DNA of 42,888 bases from Bacteroidota bacterium (GTDB lineage Bacteria > Bacteroidota > Ignavibacteria > Kapaibacteriales > UBA2268). The notes under the pieces are model-generated. The model worked only from the letters and a program-made list of their open reading frames with translations, was not told the origin of the DNA and ran no database searches. Position numbers and translations under genes: made by a program. Of this stretch, positions 17,572-27,180 are shown piece after piece (position 1 is the stretch's first letter; every line of letters starts with the position of its first letter). The stretch is taken from assembly GCA_009777815.1 (NCBI GenBank), contig WRLB01000006.1, positions 1 through 42,888 on the forward strand, written 5' to 3'.

Positions 17572-17811
17572 AAAATAGTAAAATTAAAAAGCATTTATTT
17601 ATGGCAGTCGCAAAGTGTAAAAGAATTAGCAGGAGAAGTTGCAAAACTAAAAGGATTTAATGAATATCAATGCCAAGTAAATGCTGAACTGAAAGAAACT
17701 AATGCTAAACTAATTGATATATTAAAAAAAACTGTTATAACGCTAAAATATGCTATTTTGGTGATAAATGAAAAAAATAAAATTATAATTATAGTATTTT
17801 TTTCAAAATAA
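17572..17811 (+). pseudogene. decayed copy of the adjacent coiled-coil gene
   Basis: The frame ending at the TAA at 17809-17811 has no start codon and is open from 17572. From about 17617 it reads VKELAGEVAKLKGFNEYQ then NAELKETNAKL, and it ends in ILVINEKN. This matches the beginning and the end of the intact gene at 17856-18332 almost word for word, but it lacks the N-terminal 30 residues and the whole block of heptad repeats. It is a truncated tandem paralogue. Confidence 0.75.
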
Positions 17812-17816
17812 AATAT

Positions 17817-17824
17817 TATATTTG
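17817..17824 (+). promoter_or_regulatory. -7 box for the coiled-coil gene
   Basis: TATATTTG lies 31 bp before the ATG at 17856 and matches the TAnnTTTG box. Confidence 0.55.
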
Positions 17825-17855
17825 TATTATAAAAAATGTAATTTAGATAAAAATT

Positions 17856-18332
17856 ATGGAAGCTATAGAAAAAGCTATAAATAAAACAAGAGGACAATTA
17901 ACAAATATTGTTATATCAGCCGCTACTAATGAAGGGCTGGCGCAAGCAGTAAAAGAACTGGCAGGAGAAGTTGCAAAACTAAAAGGATTTAATGAATATC
18001 AAGTCCAAGTAAATGCTGAACTGAAAGAAACTATCGTAGCACTACGCGAAAGGATAGCAAAGCAAGATATAATTATTGCCGAGCAAAATGTAATTATTGC
18101 TGAACTAAAAGAAAATAATGTAGCACTACGCGAAAGGATAGCAAAGCAAGATATAATTATTGCCGAGCAAAATATAATAATCGCTGAACAAAATATAATT
18201 ATCGCTGAACTACGCAAAAAAATAGATAAACAAGATATGATTATTGGCGAACTGAAAGAAACAAATGCTGAACTGAAAGAAACTATTATGACGCTAAAAG
18301 ATGTTATTTTAGTGATAAATGAAAAAAAATAA
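17856..18332 (+). CDS. heptad-repeat coiled-coil protein
   Basis: This 158-residue protein is almost entirely helical and charged. After a 50-residue head (MEAIEKAINKTRGQLTNIVI), heptads of the forms AEQNIII, AELKENN, VALRERI and AKQDIII repeat, with isoleucine/leucine core positions, and the tail is ILVINEKK. At DNA level the heptads are 21-bp near-identical units, and a 90-bp block encoding VALRERIAKQDIIIAEQN occurs twice. It has no signal peptide or membrane segment and no recognised family; it should form a rod or trimer in the cytoplasm. A truncated copy lies directly upstream. The proteins probably vary in length by repeat slippage. Confidence 0.75.
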   Translation: MEAIEKAINKTRGQLTNIVISAATNEGLAQAVKELAGEVAKLKGFNEYQVQVNAELKETIVALRERIAKQDIIIAEQNVIIAELKENNVALRERIAKQDIIIAEQNIIIAEQNIIIAELRKKIDKQDMIIGELKETNAELKETIMTLKDVILVINEKK

Positions 18333-18335
18333 ACT

Positions 18336-18406
18336 TGCCATTCTGTGCTTGGCACGGAATCCCCCACATAAAATAAGGGGATGCCGAAATAAATTCGGCA
18401 GGACAG
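18336..18406. repeat. dispersed repeat, family B variant
   Basis: The left arm TGCCATTCTGTGCTTGGCAC then GGAATCCCCC is mirrored by GGGGATGCCGAAATAAATTC then GGCAGGACA. It lies between the coiled-coil gene and the giant T9SS cargo gene and could act as a terminator of the former. Confidence 0.65.
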
Positions 18407-18460
18407 AAAAAAATATAATATTAACACGATTTTTTTTTAATAATATAAGGCCTTTTTTTT

Positions 18461-21400
18461 ATGAATAACTACATTAAATTATTCAAAAAAGTTTTAAAGA
18501 CGGCTAGCCAAAGAGCGATGATGCTGTCACAAGGCGTTCAGAAGATAAAGAACGCCACGAAAGATTTCTTAACATATAATAATTCAATCAACACGAAATC
18601 TTTCAAAAAAGTTTTAACGCTGGCAATATGTATTGCAATGATGCTGGCAATCTACACCCCACAAGCAGAGGGGCAGGCGCATAATGGAATTTTAGATACA
18701 GTTAACTTTCCAATTGAAGTAGGTTCAGAACCATATGTTCCACTTACAAGTTCTCAACAATTAACATGGGACGGTGTTTCTTCACAGACCCATGATTATT
18801 TTACTGGCTACTTTTTAATCCCATTTCCTATAACATTTGATACCACTACTTATCCTATTGGTACTAGAATAACAGTAATGGCAAATGGATGGGTGCAGAT
18901 TGGGGCTACTGCAACAGGAAGTGGAACAGGATATCCTGGACAATCTACCTATCTTTATACGAACTATCCTAATTCTACAGGTAGCTATGTTTATAGGAAT
19001 CTAATAATGCTTTGTTCATGGGATGGTTCCTGCTTACCGGAAAATATGGTCTGGCAAGTATTAGGAACGGCACCTAATAGACAATTAGTAATACAATTTA
19101 CAAATTTGTCCAGGTATAGTTATCATACTACACAGTCAGCCAGTGTTCAAATAATTTTTTATGAAAACTCCGACTTGGATTATCCTAATAAAATTAGAAT
19201 ACATTTTGGACCGGGAATAGGAACAATTATTTCGCCAAGTTCACAAACAAATGCGTTTATATCCGGTAATACTGCTAACAGATTGATAGTGTTTGAACCT
19301 GCAAATCCTATGCAATTTCATAGAACTGCAACTTCATGGTCAACAACTTATCCTTCTATGCTAAATAATTTTGCAACACAATATGTAGTCATTGATAGAT
19401 ACATTGATTTCGGAATTCTTAGTAGGGGACCAACTATGGATGACTTTATTCCTAAGGACACTTTATTTGCTATAAATCCAATTACGGGTGATATAACTAC
19501 TCCAACTGTATGGTTTAGAAGAAAAGCAGGTGATCCGCCGGTGCAAATACAATATATCATTAGAAATCCCGATAATGTAGTAGTGTTTGAAGCACGGGAT
19601 CCGAATAATCCGTCAAGTAATTGGATAGATATTCCTATATCAGTTAGTAGTGATGACCCAATCCAATATACATTTTCTAATGCACAAGGTTCTATGGTAG
19701 ATGCTGCTCAAACTGCTCGTAGACTGACTTTCAGGACTGCTAATGTTGCATCAGGTTTCTATACAGTAGAGGCACGTCTTAGATATATGAACGGCATCGA
19801 AGAGAAAATAAGCGAAAAGTTTGGAACTTTCGAAGCACGTTATGATGTAGATATTGCGGCAATACGGATAGAATCTCCCGATGATTCGTCAAGGCAAACA
19901 TACCCACTCGCAAATAGAACAATAGATTTTGCTACTACGTTCAAAAATTTGGGTAAAAACGATATTAGAGCAGAATATGATGTTCGGTATGTAGTTACAC
20001 GTATAGCCGACAATAGTGTAGTATATGATTCTACAATGTCTATAAGATTAACGACAGAGATATCAATGGATCAAGAATTCCGCCACGATGTTCCTGAACA
20101 AAATAAATTCAATCCTCAGAGTGCAGCCACGCAACCTGGACCGCATAGGTTAGATGTATATGTTACGTTATTCAATGTAGCCGAGTTATATACTGGTAAT
20201 AACCATATTTCGCTTATATTTAATATAGATTATCCCTACGAAGGTGAAGTAGTAAGTGCTGCTATGATGTCAGGCACATCTACAGGACCATATTATGTTG
20301 ACCAAGTATATTTTCCGCGGGTATCTCTTAGAAATAATTCAGCGTTTGATGTCAGTGGTATAGCATTAACAGCGACTATAACAGCACCAAGTGGCGCAAA
20401 ATCAGTAGTAGTTCAAAATCCTGAATTTTTGCCGGGCGGTAGCGAAGTAGTAATTTATGATTTCAATATGCCATTCATTCCGAAAGAAATAGGTATGTAT
20501 GATATTGAATTCTTCCTTGCTGATGATGGCGATTCAAAAGATGCTAATAATTATTTCAATTTATCTGTTCCTGTAGTCGAAGGATTGACGGGAACTTTTA
20601 ATGTCGGCAGCACTACGTGGGGGGCACAATATCTCACAATAGAACAAGCATTAGCCGATGTCTATAACAGAGGTGTAAGAGATACAGTTACATTTGTTCT
20701 AACCGACCCTATTTATAATATAGGCACAACCAATTCCGATTATGCAATTGATATATCTTCGTCTGTAGCGGGCTTTACATTACCAAGAAGTTTTTATGGT
20801 AATACACAAGCAGAATATGAAAGATACAAAGCAGATTCTGCAAAGTTTAATCATAATAAATTAATCCGTTTCGTTCCTTCAGAAGAATTAAGATATATGC
20901 GTTCTTCTATACAAATTAATTTGTTAAGTAGAACAGGTATAGGAATGCATTTTGGTTCGGCGTTGTCATCGCAATTTCCTAATGCATCTGCTAATAAAAT
21001 ATCTCGTTCTATTTCAACGGCGCTGGGAGAACGTCCTAAAGATTTCTATTCTTATAATGCAAAATTAGAAATAGATGGTGGAGCAAACCAATCTATTAGT
21101 ATTGCTCTATCGCCGAATGTTCCTGTAAATGCACCGAATAGAATACCTATAATGTTAGGAACTGGTGCAAATAATATTGCAATAAAAAATTGTGTAATCC
21201 GCGGCGTTCCGTTAGCGAATCCACAAGTTCCTGAATTATTATACGATGCTAAATGGAATACATTTACTTTTGGTGACGTAGATGGAGTTGCTGCTGCAAT
21301 TTTAATTAGAAACGTTTTACCTGTTGACCATAATGGAGTTAATAGCAGAGTATTAGATACAGTTTTAAATAGCAATAACGTAATTCACGGCAACTATATT

Positions 21401-24400
21401 GAAAATGGTTCCTATGGTATAATGTCATTAGGAATAGGTCCACTTTACAACGTATTTGAAGGCGAATATGTTTCTTATTACAATGATAACAACGTATTTT
21501 CTAATAATAGAATAAACTCTTTTGATGTTGCAGGTATATTCCTTGGCTACGAAAATGGTGCAAAAGTTACCAACAACGTTATATACGTTATCGGTATAAC
21601 TAATACAGAAGAGAACGATGTTGCAGGTATTATGATGGGTATTCCTGGCAGGATGCGAATCGGCGAAGAGTTTTTAGGAACTACAGGATATAATAATTTG
21701 CACATATCATTAGAAGGAAATGAAATAAGTAGAGTTTATTCTAATAAAGATGCTTACGGCATAAAAGTAGAACAAGAACTTAATAACTTCGTGTATTCTC
21801 AAATAACGGGCAATAAGTATTTTGCTAATCATAATGATTCTATAAATATCTTTAATAACGTTATATGGGATGTTAAAACACATATGGATAACTATACGGG
21901 CAGTAGATATGGTATTAGATTGTTTGCATCAAGAGTATATGATTCTCCGTTTTTAGATAAATTTGAATTATTTACAGAAAGAAGAGATACAACTTATACA
22001 ATATCACACGCAAAAATTATTAATAACTCTATAATAATACATGAAGATGATAATAGAAAAGTTAACTTCCCTGATGCTTATATCGGCGGACTCGTAGTGC
22101 AAGACGTAGATACTATAATGATGTTTAACAATGCTATTGCTGTATTGGACGAAACAAATAGTGCTGATATAGTTGCTGCCGTTGTTATACAAAGTAAGCG
22201 TCCTAACGGCGAAGATAATGGCACTAAATTTGAAGCAGATAACAACGTATATTATACGCCTGATGGTTCTGTTATTAGATTTATAGAACAATCTCAACGT
22301 CAAAGGTCAGTAATATCTAACCCTGGCGCAAGGGACCAATTTAGAGGATTAGAACAATGGATATTTTATACTAATACAGAAAATACATCTGCTACATCCA
22401 ATTTCTACCCTAATTTGTATAGAACGAATACAAATCCGCAATTATTACGAGTTACTACTCCTGCTCCTATTGGTTCATATTTAAGTGGTAGAGGCAAAAA
22501 GTTTGACTTCATAAAAACGGATATAGACGGTAATTTACGCGGTGTAGCAGACCAAAACTACGACATCGGTGCATGGGCATTTTCAGGTCAAGCATATGAA
22601 AACGATCTTGGTATTGTTAATTTTGTTGTGCCTGTTGCTTCAAGGGATTACTCACATCCACAATTTGGCGAAGCCGAATATGTTATGACTACGGCTCCTG
22701 TAGATGTTATTGTAAATATTAGAAACAATGGTAGCACACCTATTATAGGAAGAGTATGTTCTTTGCAAGTATATCAAATACCTGATGTTTCCTCAACTCC
22801 TGAAATAGGCGGAACACTTCTACAAACTTACACTGTTAATATTAATGCTGCACCATCTGAAACCGTGCCTGTTAGTTTCAATATAAGAAATGACAGTCCT
22901 TTACGTTTTCCAAGGTCTTATGCTGATTTAGTAACGACTCCAACTCCTGAACGTTTTAGAGGTATGGCTAACAACGTAACTCCACGATATAGATATGAAA
23001 TTACTTTGCCATCAGACCAAGATAATACAAATAATACAAATTATCCACCATCTACAATTCCTGCAAAAGTAGTTAGATATTATATCAAAAAATCTGATTT
23101 TAGTGCTATTGTTTCTGCTAATAATACAGTAATTCTTAATATGGGCGGTATTGATGCCAGTTACATAAACAGCGGTGATACAAACTTCGTTAGTTGGTTT
23201 GGCGATAATTATCTTGTTCCAAACTCTGACGTTATGTCAAACGTTGCAGGATTCTTAAACTTTAAAGCACTACAAAAAGGTTTTAAAGACCTCGGCATAT
23301 ATTACAAAGCAAATGACGATGAAGAAGGATATGACATAATAGATAGAAGTGTTTGGGAACCAACATCGGTTAATTACTCTATGTATAGATATTTATTCTG
23401 GTCTGATGCTTTAAACGATTCGCTCACTGAATACCAAGAAGGTGATATAAATAGATTTATGTATGGTGCTTCAAATAAGAACCGCAAAAATATAATATTC
23501 TCTTCTGAAGAAATATCACGTAACTCCTATGCTTATTATCAATATATTGAAGAAGACGACTTTATTAAATCATTGTTCGGTGTTACGCCAAGAGGCACAG
23601 GTATATACAACGCAACTTACGAAGCAGCACCAAATAGCAACAGCGTATTACTTACAGGTTCTACTTTATTGCCTAATGTAAATGCTGCAATTAAAAACAA
23701 TACACTTTACACGCTAGATCCTCCGAAAGATGTTAGAATGCAACCCGCTATATTCGAAAACTTCGGAAATGCTAAATTATCTTCTTTACAAGCATTGTAT
23801 TATAGCAAACTTGTCACTGTAAATAAGGCTGATAAAACATTCGGTTTGATTTCATTTACTTCTGAAATGAATGCTATTTACCTCGGTGTTGACTGGAGAC
23901 ATTATGATGACCCGAAAGATATAATTAGTGCTATTTTAATTAATCTTGGCGGATTTATAGATGATGAAACTTTCTTACATACTGAAATTGTGAACTTTGA
24001 TGCAAATGTTATCAATAATAAAGTTGTCCTTGATTGGGAAACAGCAAGCGAAGTTAATGTTAATAGTTTTGTTGTAGAAAAATTAAATACAAGCAACAAC
24101 TTTGCTAATATCTACGAAACAGAAGCAAAAAGAGATAACAACATTGCTAACATATACACTACCACCGATGCTAATGTTCAATGCGGAAATACTTATACAT
24201 ACCGATTGAAATCTATTAATGTTGACGGAAGTTATAATTATAGCAGTGAAAAATCTGTAAGCATTGACGCTACTTCTAATTTCATTTCATTAGATAAACC
24301 TACTCCTAATCCTGTGACCGATAACACTTTTGATGTTGCATTTGCACTATCAAATGAAGCAAATATCAAATTATCTATTATGGATATTACAGGAAAAGAA

Positions 24401-24544
24401 GTGATGGTATTGGTTTCTAACCAAGCATTCAGTGGCAGCAATAAATTATCTTTCGCTTTGAATAATTTACCGAGTGGAAGTTATAATTTAATTTTGTATG
24501 CAGACGGAAACTCCGTATCACAATCATTTACTATTGCTAAATAG
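18461..24544 (+). CDS. giant T9SS-secreted surface protein with beta-helix region
   Basis: This is a 2027-residue exported protein. The hydrophobic signal core lies unusually far in (about 50-72, VLTLAICIAMMLAIYTPQAEG), preceded by a duplicated, non-hydrophobic version at about 7-26. Residues 80-300 form a beta-rich domain. CARDB-like or Ig-like modules follow (about 455-570, 590-700), then a long Asn-rich region (about 900-1250) with right-handed beta-helix character (NAIAVLDE, NNVIHGNYIENGSYGI). Another CARDB-like stretch lies near 1390-1500. At about 1835-1935 is the FN3-like VVLDWETASEVNVNSFVVEK module common before sorting tails. The last 75 residues (LDKPTPNPVTDN, ITGKEV, LPSGSYNLILY) are a type A T9SS sorting domain. 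It is probably anchored on or released from the cell surface, perhaps as an adhesin; the ligand is unknown. Confidence 0.88.
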   Translation: MNNYIKLFKKVLKTASQRAMMLSQGVQKIKNATKDFLTYNNSINTKSFKKVLTLAICIAMMLAIYTPQAEGQAHNGILDTVNFPIEVGSEPYVPLTSSQQLTWDGVSSQTHDYFTGYFLIPFPITFDTTTYPIGTRITVMANGWVQIGATATGSGTGYPGQSTYLYTNYPNSTGSYVYRNLIMLCSWDGSCLPENMVWQVLGTAPNRQLVIQFTNLSRYSYHTTQSASVQIIFYENSDLDYPNKIRIHFGPGIGTIISPSSQTNAFISGNTANRLIVFEPANPMQFHRTATSWSTTYPSMLNNFATQYVVIDRYIDFGILSRGPTMDDFIPKDTLFAINPITGDITTPTVWFRRKAGDPPVQIQYIIRNPDNVVVFEARDPNNPSSNWIDIPISVSSDDPIQYTFSNAQGSMVDAAQTARRLTFRTANVASGFYTVEARLRYMNGIEEKISEKFGTFEARYDVDIAAIRIESPDDSSRQTYPLANRTIDFATTFKNLGKNDIRAEYDVRYVVTRIADNSVVYDSTMSIRLTTEISMDQEFRHDVPEQNKFNPQSAATQPGPHRLDVYVTLFNVAELYTGNNHISLIFNIDYPYEGEVVSAAMMSGTSTGPYYVDQVYFPRVSLRNNSAFDVSGIALTATITAPSGAKSVVVQNPEFLPGGSEVVIYDFNMPFIPKEIGMYDIEFFLADDGDSKDANNYFNLSVPVVEGLTGTFNVGSTTWGAQYLTIEQALADVYNRGVRDTVTFVLTDPIYNIGTTNSDYAIDISSSVAGFTLPRSFYGNTQAEYERYKADSAKFNHNKLIRFVPSEELRYMRSSIQINLLSRTGIGMHFGSALSSQFPNASANKISRSISTALGERPKDFYSYNAKLEIDGGANQSISIALSPNVPVNAPNRIPIMLGTGANNIAIKNCVIRGVPLANPQVPELLYDAKWNTFTFGDVDGVAAAILIRNVLPVDHNGVNSRVLDTVLNSNNVIHGNYIENGSYGIMSLGIGPLYNVFEGEYVSYYNDNNVFSNNRINSFDVAGIFLGYENGAKVTNNVIYVIGITNTEENDVAGIMMGIPGRMRIGEEFLGTTGYNNLHISLEGNEISRVYSNKDAYGIKVEQELNNFVYSQITGNKYFANHNDSINIFNNVIWDVKTHMDNYTGSRYGIRLFASRVYDSPFLDKFELFTERRDTTYTISHAKIINNSIIIHEDDNRKVNFPDAYIGGLVVQDVDTIMMFNNAIAVLDETNSADIVAAVVIQSKRPNGEDNGTKFEADNNVYYTPDGSVIRFIEQSQRQRSVISNPGARDQFRGLEQWIFYTNTENTSATSNFYPNLYRTNTNPQLLRVTTPAPIGSYLSGRGKKFDFIKTDIDGNLRGVADQNYDIGAWAFSGQAYENDLGIVNFVVPVASRDYSHPQFGEAEYVMTTAPVDVIVNIRNNGSTPIIGRVCSLQVYQIPDVSSTPEIGGTLLQTYTVNINAAPSETVPVSFNIRNDSPLRFPRSYADLVTTPTPERFRGMANNVTPRYRYEITLPSDQDNTNNTNYPPSTIPAKVVRYYIKKSDFSAIVSANNTVILNMGGIDASYINSGDTNFVSWFGDNYLVPNSDVMSNVAGFLNFKALQKGFKDLGIYYKANDDEEGYDIIDRSVWEPTSVNYSMYRYLFWSDALNDSLTEYQEGDINRFMYGASNKNRKNIIFSSEEISRNSYAYYQYIEEDDFIKSLFGVTPRGTGIYNATYEAAPNSNSVLLTGSTLLPNVNAAIKNNTLYTLDPPKDVRMQPAIFENFGNAKLSSLQALYYSKLVTVNKADKTFGLISFTSEMNAIYLGVDWRHYDDPKDIISAILINLGGFIDDETFLHTEIVNFDANVINNKVVLDWETASEVNVNSFVVEKLNTSNNFANIYETEAKRDNNIANIYTTTDANVQCGNTYTYRLKSINVDGSYNYSSEKSVSIDATSNFISLDKPTPNPVTDNTFDVAFALSNEANIKLSIMDITGKEVMVLVSNQAFSGSNKLSFALNNLPSGSYNLILYADGNSVSQSFTIAK

Positions 24545-24562
24545 TTTTTGGAACACAACTAT

Positions 24563-24591
24563 AAAAGGGGAACAAAGTTCCCCTTTTTTTT
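24563..24591. terminator. bidirectional terminator between the T9SS cargo and barrel genes
   Basis: AAAAGGGGAAC pairs with GTTCCCCTTTT around AAA, followed by a run of T. It serves two converging genes. Confidence 0.85.
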
Positions 24592-24617
24592 GTTTTACGC
24601 TGAATTGTTACTAATAA

Positions 24618-27092
24618 CTAATCCCCTTCGTCCATTCTACCATCGTCAAGGTTGCGTTCTCGTTTTTGTTTGTAATCGTTAAATCGGTAAGACAAACCAA
24701 GAACAAAACCACGAGAATTAAATTTAGTATTTGTTTCTGAATATAATACGCCCGGTATGTCCTCAAAACCGCCCCATTGCATAGTATTAAATATATCTTG
24801 CAAACGCAATGATATATTAAATTGACGAGAAAAGTTTAACCTAAATGATGCATCCATATTCCAATTACCTTTAAATTCACCTTGTGCCCTTAACATTTTA
24901 GAACGAATATTAGCACTTAAAGTTATATTTAAAAACTTTTCTAATAAATCAAGTTGTGAATTGATTCTTGCAGTCCAGTTAAATGCTGTTTTTTTATCAG
25001 CACCAATATCTCTTGCATCAATACTATATGAATATAAAGAAAAATTAGCATCCGCTTTCCAACTTTCAAATATCTTATACATATATATAAATTCAAAACC
25101 TGTTCTTGAAGCCGTGGATATATTCATCGGCATAGATAAAGTTGTATCTCCTTGAACAACACTTTTATAGGATTCTATTACATCGGTAGAATATCTGTGA
25201 AATAGCGTTGCTGTAAGAGTAGATACATCATAATTCATTAGATAACCGAATTCAAAATTATAATGTGATTCAGGTTCTAATTCAGGATTACCTTTTCTTA
25301 AATTCAATGGGTCTTCGTAATTAGTTACGGGATTTAAATCCCAATGGTTAGGTCTTCGCATTCTGCTTGAAAAATTAGCACTAACTTGGTGATTAATATT
25401 TAAATCATAAGCAAGATAAACACTCGGGAATAACATTGTATAATCATTTTTGAAACTTAATTCAGGAGCAAGAATAGCATTAAAATCCATTATAGTTGTC
25501 TCAACACGCACTCCAACATTGGTTTTAATTGCATCAAATAATTTAGTAGAACCTGTTACATATCCTGCTATTATTTGTTCTGTAAATCTAAATTCATTTT
25601 TTCTATTTGTATCTACAACCCAAATATTATTGACCAAATTATCTAAATGATTATCTATATCACCTTTTCTATTATAATACTTTCCGCCTGCTTCTAATTT
25701 GAAATTAGTTCCGATAGGTCGTGCATAATCAAATTGGGTAGTATAAATATTAGAAATTGTGCTTGAAACATTTTGCTGTTTAGAATATATTGAAGAATCA
25801 AAATTAGGTGCAAAAAAGTTATATTGATTATAATATGTTAGCCATTCTCTATTGTGACCATTATAGTATAAATCAACATAAAGTTCATGACCTTTGTCTT
25901 CAAAATTATGTTTATATGAAAGAGTATGCTCAAAATTAGTTCCGAACGGACTCTGATTATCTTCAGCACGAGTATAATAATCTATCCAAATATCTTCATT
26001 ATCATAAACCCAATATTTACTTTCATTATTACTTAATCTTCTATTTGCACCTGCATTAAAAGTATAAGTTAAAACATCATCTTTGCTAAAATTATAATCC
26101 GCACCAATTTTACCTCTAAAACCTTGTCCTCCGCCTTTATTATTGCCTTCTTGTTTTAGAGTTTGCAAAGTATCACCGTAACTATTTAAAAGGTATCTAT
26201 TTCTTTCAGATTCTCCGCTTCTGTTTCCTAATCTACTTGAGATATTAACAAAAAAATTCCATTTCCCCGTATTTAAATTAGCAGCAATAGAACCTGAATA
26301 TCTTGGCTCGCCTGCTTGATTTAAGCCACCATTTAGATTGACCATTCCATTAAAACCATCATCTCTTTGGCGAGTAGTAACTATATTTATCATACCTGCA
26401 GTTCCATCTGCATCATATCTTGCTCCTGGATTAGTAATTAGTTCTACTGATGAAACCATCGTTGAAGGTATTTGTTCTAATGCTTCACTTGCGGTAAGAT
26501 TGCTAACTCTGCCGTCAATAAGCACTTTTACATTAGAATTGCCACGCAAACTTACATTATCATCTTGGTCTACGGTGACCGAAGGAATATTTGCAAGCAC
26601 ATCAAGAGCAGAACCGCCGATATTTGATGCATCTTGTTCTATATTAAATACTTTTCTATCCAAGCCAACTTCTATTGCTTCTCTTTGTGCAACAACTTGG
26701 ATTTCTGCTTGTTGTATTGCAACCATTTTTAGAGTTAGGTCGCCGCAATTATGCTCTTGTTTGGACGAACTTATACTAATATTGCGAACAAACACTGTAT
26801 CATATCCGACAAATTTAACTTCAACAGTATAATTCCCGTCATTTACATTAAGCGAAAACTTACCTTGTTTATCGGTATATCCACCTTTGATTAACCTATT
26901 TGTTTCTGGATGATGAGCGGTAACAGTTGCTCTTGCGATAGGTTTTTTGCCGTCATTATCTACAACTCTACCTGTTATTATTCCACTTGGGAGTGCGTCA
27001 GTAGGATTATTTCGGTTTTGCGGCTGTGAAATTAGAGTTCCTGACATAAAAATCAGAAATAAAAAAGCAAATGCTATTTTTGAATAATTCAT
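24618..27092 (-). CDS. TonB-dependent-receptor-like outer-membrane barrel protein
   Basis: This 824-residue protein has a signal peptide (about 1-22, IAFAFLFLIFMSGTLIS). Next is a carboxypeptidase-like regulatory domain (about 36-115, GIITGRVVDNDGKKPIARAT). A plug domain (about 140-245) contains ALDVLANIPSVTVDQDDNVS, LRGNSNVKVLIDGR and GARYDADGTAGMINIVT. The rest is a large beta-barrel with many aromatic-ended strands. The order matches the Bacteroidota OMP_b-brl_3 family. No clear TonB box or SusD partner gene is seen, so the substrate is not predictable and a role other than glycan uptake is likely. The final residues are polar (RERNLDDGRMDEGD), so the strict barrel C-terminal Phe is missing. 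It converges with the giant cargo gene. Confidence 0.9.
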   Translation of the reverse strand: MNYSKIAFAFLFLIFMSGTLISQPQNRNNPTDALPSGIITGRVVDNDGKKPIARATVTAHHPETNRLIKGGYTDKQGKFSLNVNDGNYTVEVKFVGYDTVFVRNISISSSKQEHNCGDLTLKMVAIQQAEIQVVAQREAIEVGLDRKVFNIEQDASNIGGSALDVLANIPSVTVDQDDNVSLRGNSNVKVLIDGRVSNLTASEALEQIPSTMVSSVELITNPGARYDADGTAGMINIVTTRQRDDGFNGMVNLNGGLNQAGEPRYSGSIAANLNTGKWNFFVNISSRLGNRSGESERNRYLLNSYGDTLQTLKQEGNNKGGGQGFRGKIGADYNFSKDDVLTYTFNAGANRRLSNNESKYWVYDNEDIWIDYYTRAEDNQSPFGTNFEHTLSYKHNFEDKGHELYVDLYYNGHNREWLTYYNQYNFFAPNFDSSIYSKQQNVSSTISNIYTTQFDYARPIGTNFKLEAGGKYYNRKGDIDNHLDNLVNNIWVVDTNRKNEFRFTEQIIAGYVTGSTKLFDAIKTNVGVRVETTIMDFNAILAPELSFKNDYTMLFPSVYLAYDLNINHQVSANFSSRMRRPNHWDLNPVTNYEDPLNLRKGNPELEPESHYNFEFGYLMNYDVSTLTATLFHRYSTDVIESYKSVVQGDTTLSMPMNISTASRTGFEFIYMYKIFESWKADANFSLYSYSIDARDIGADKKTAFNWTARINSQLDLLEKFLNITLSANIRSKMLRAQGEFKGNWNMDASFRLNFSRQFNISLRLQDIFNTMQWGGFEDIPGVLYSETNTKFNSRGFVLGLSYRFNDYKQKRERNLDDGRMDEGD

Positions 27093-27180
27093 TAAATTAA
27101 AATACTAATTATTAATAACACAAAATTAGACATAATTATTAAAAAAAGGTTTAAAATATTTTATCTATCCTGCTGAATTT

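Noticed and set aside
26338-26832. Plus-strand open frame opposite the outer-membrane barrel gene
   Set aside because: It lies antisense to the plug domain, which has recognisable motifs. No promoter or homology is visible.
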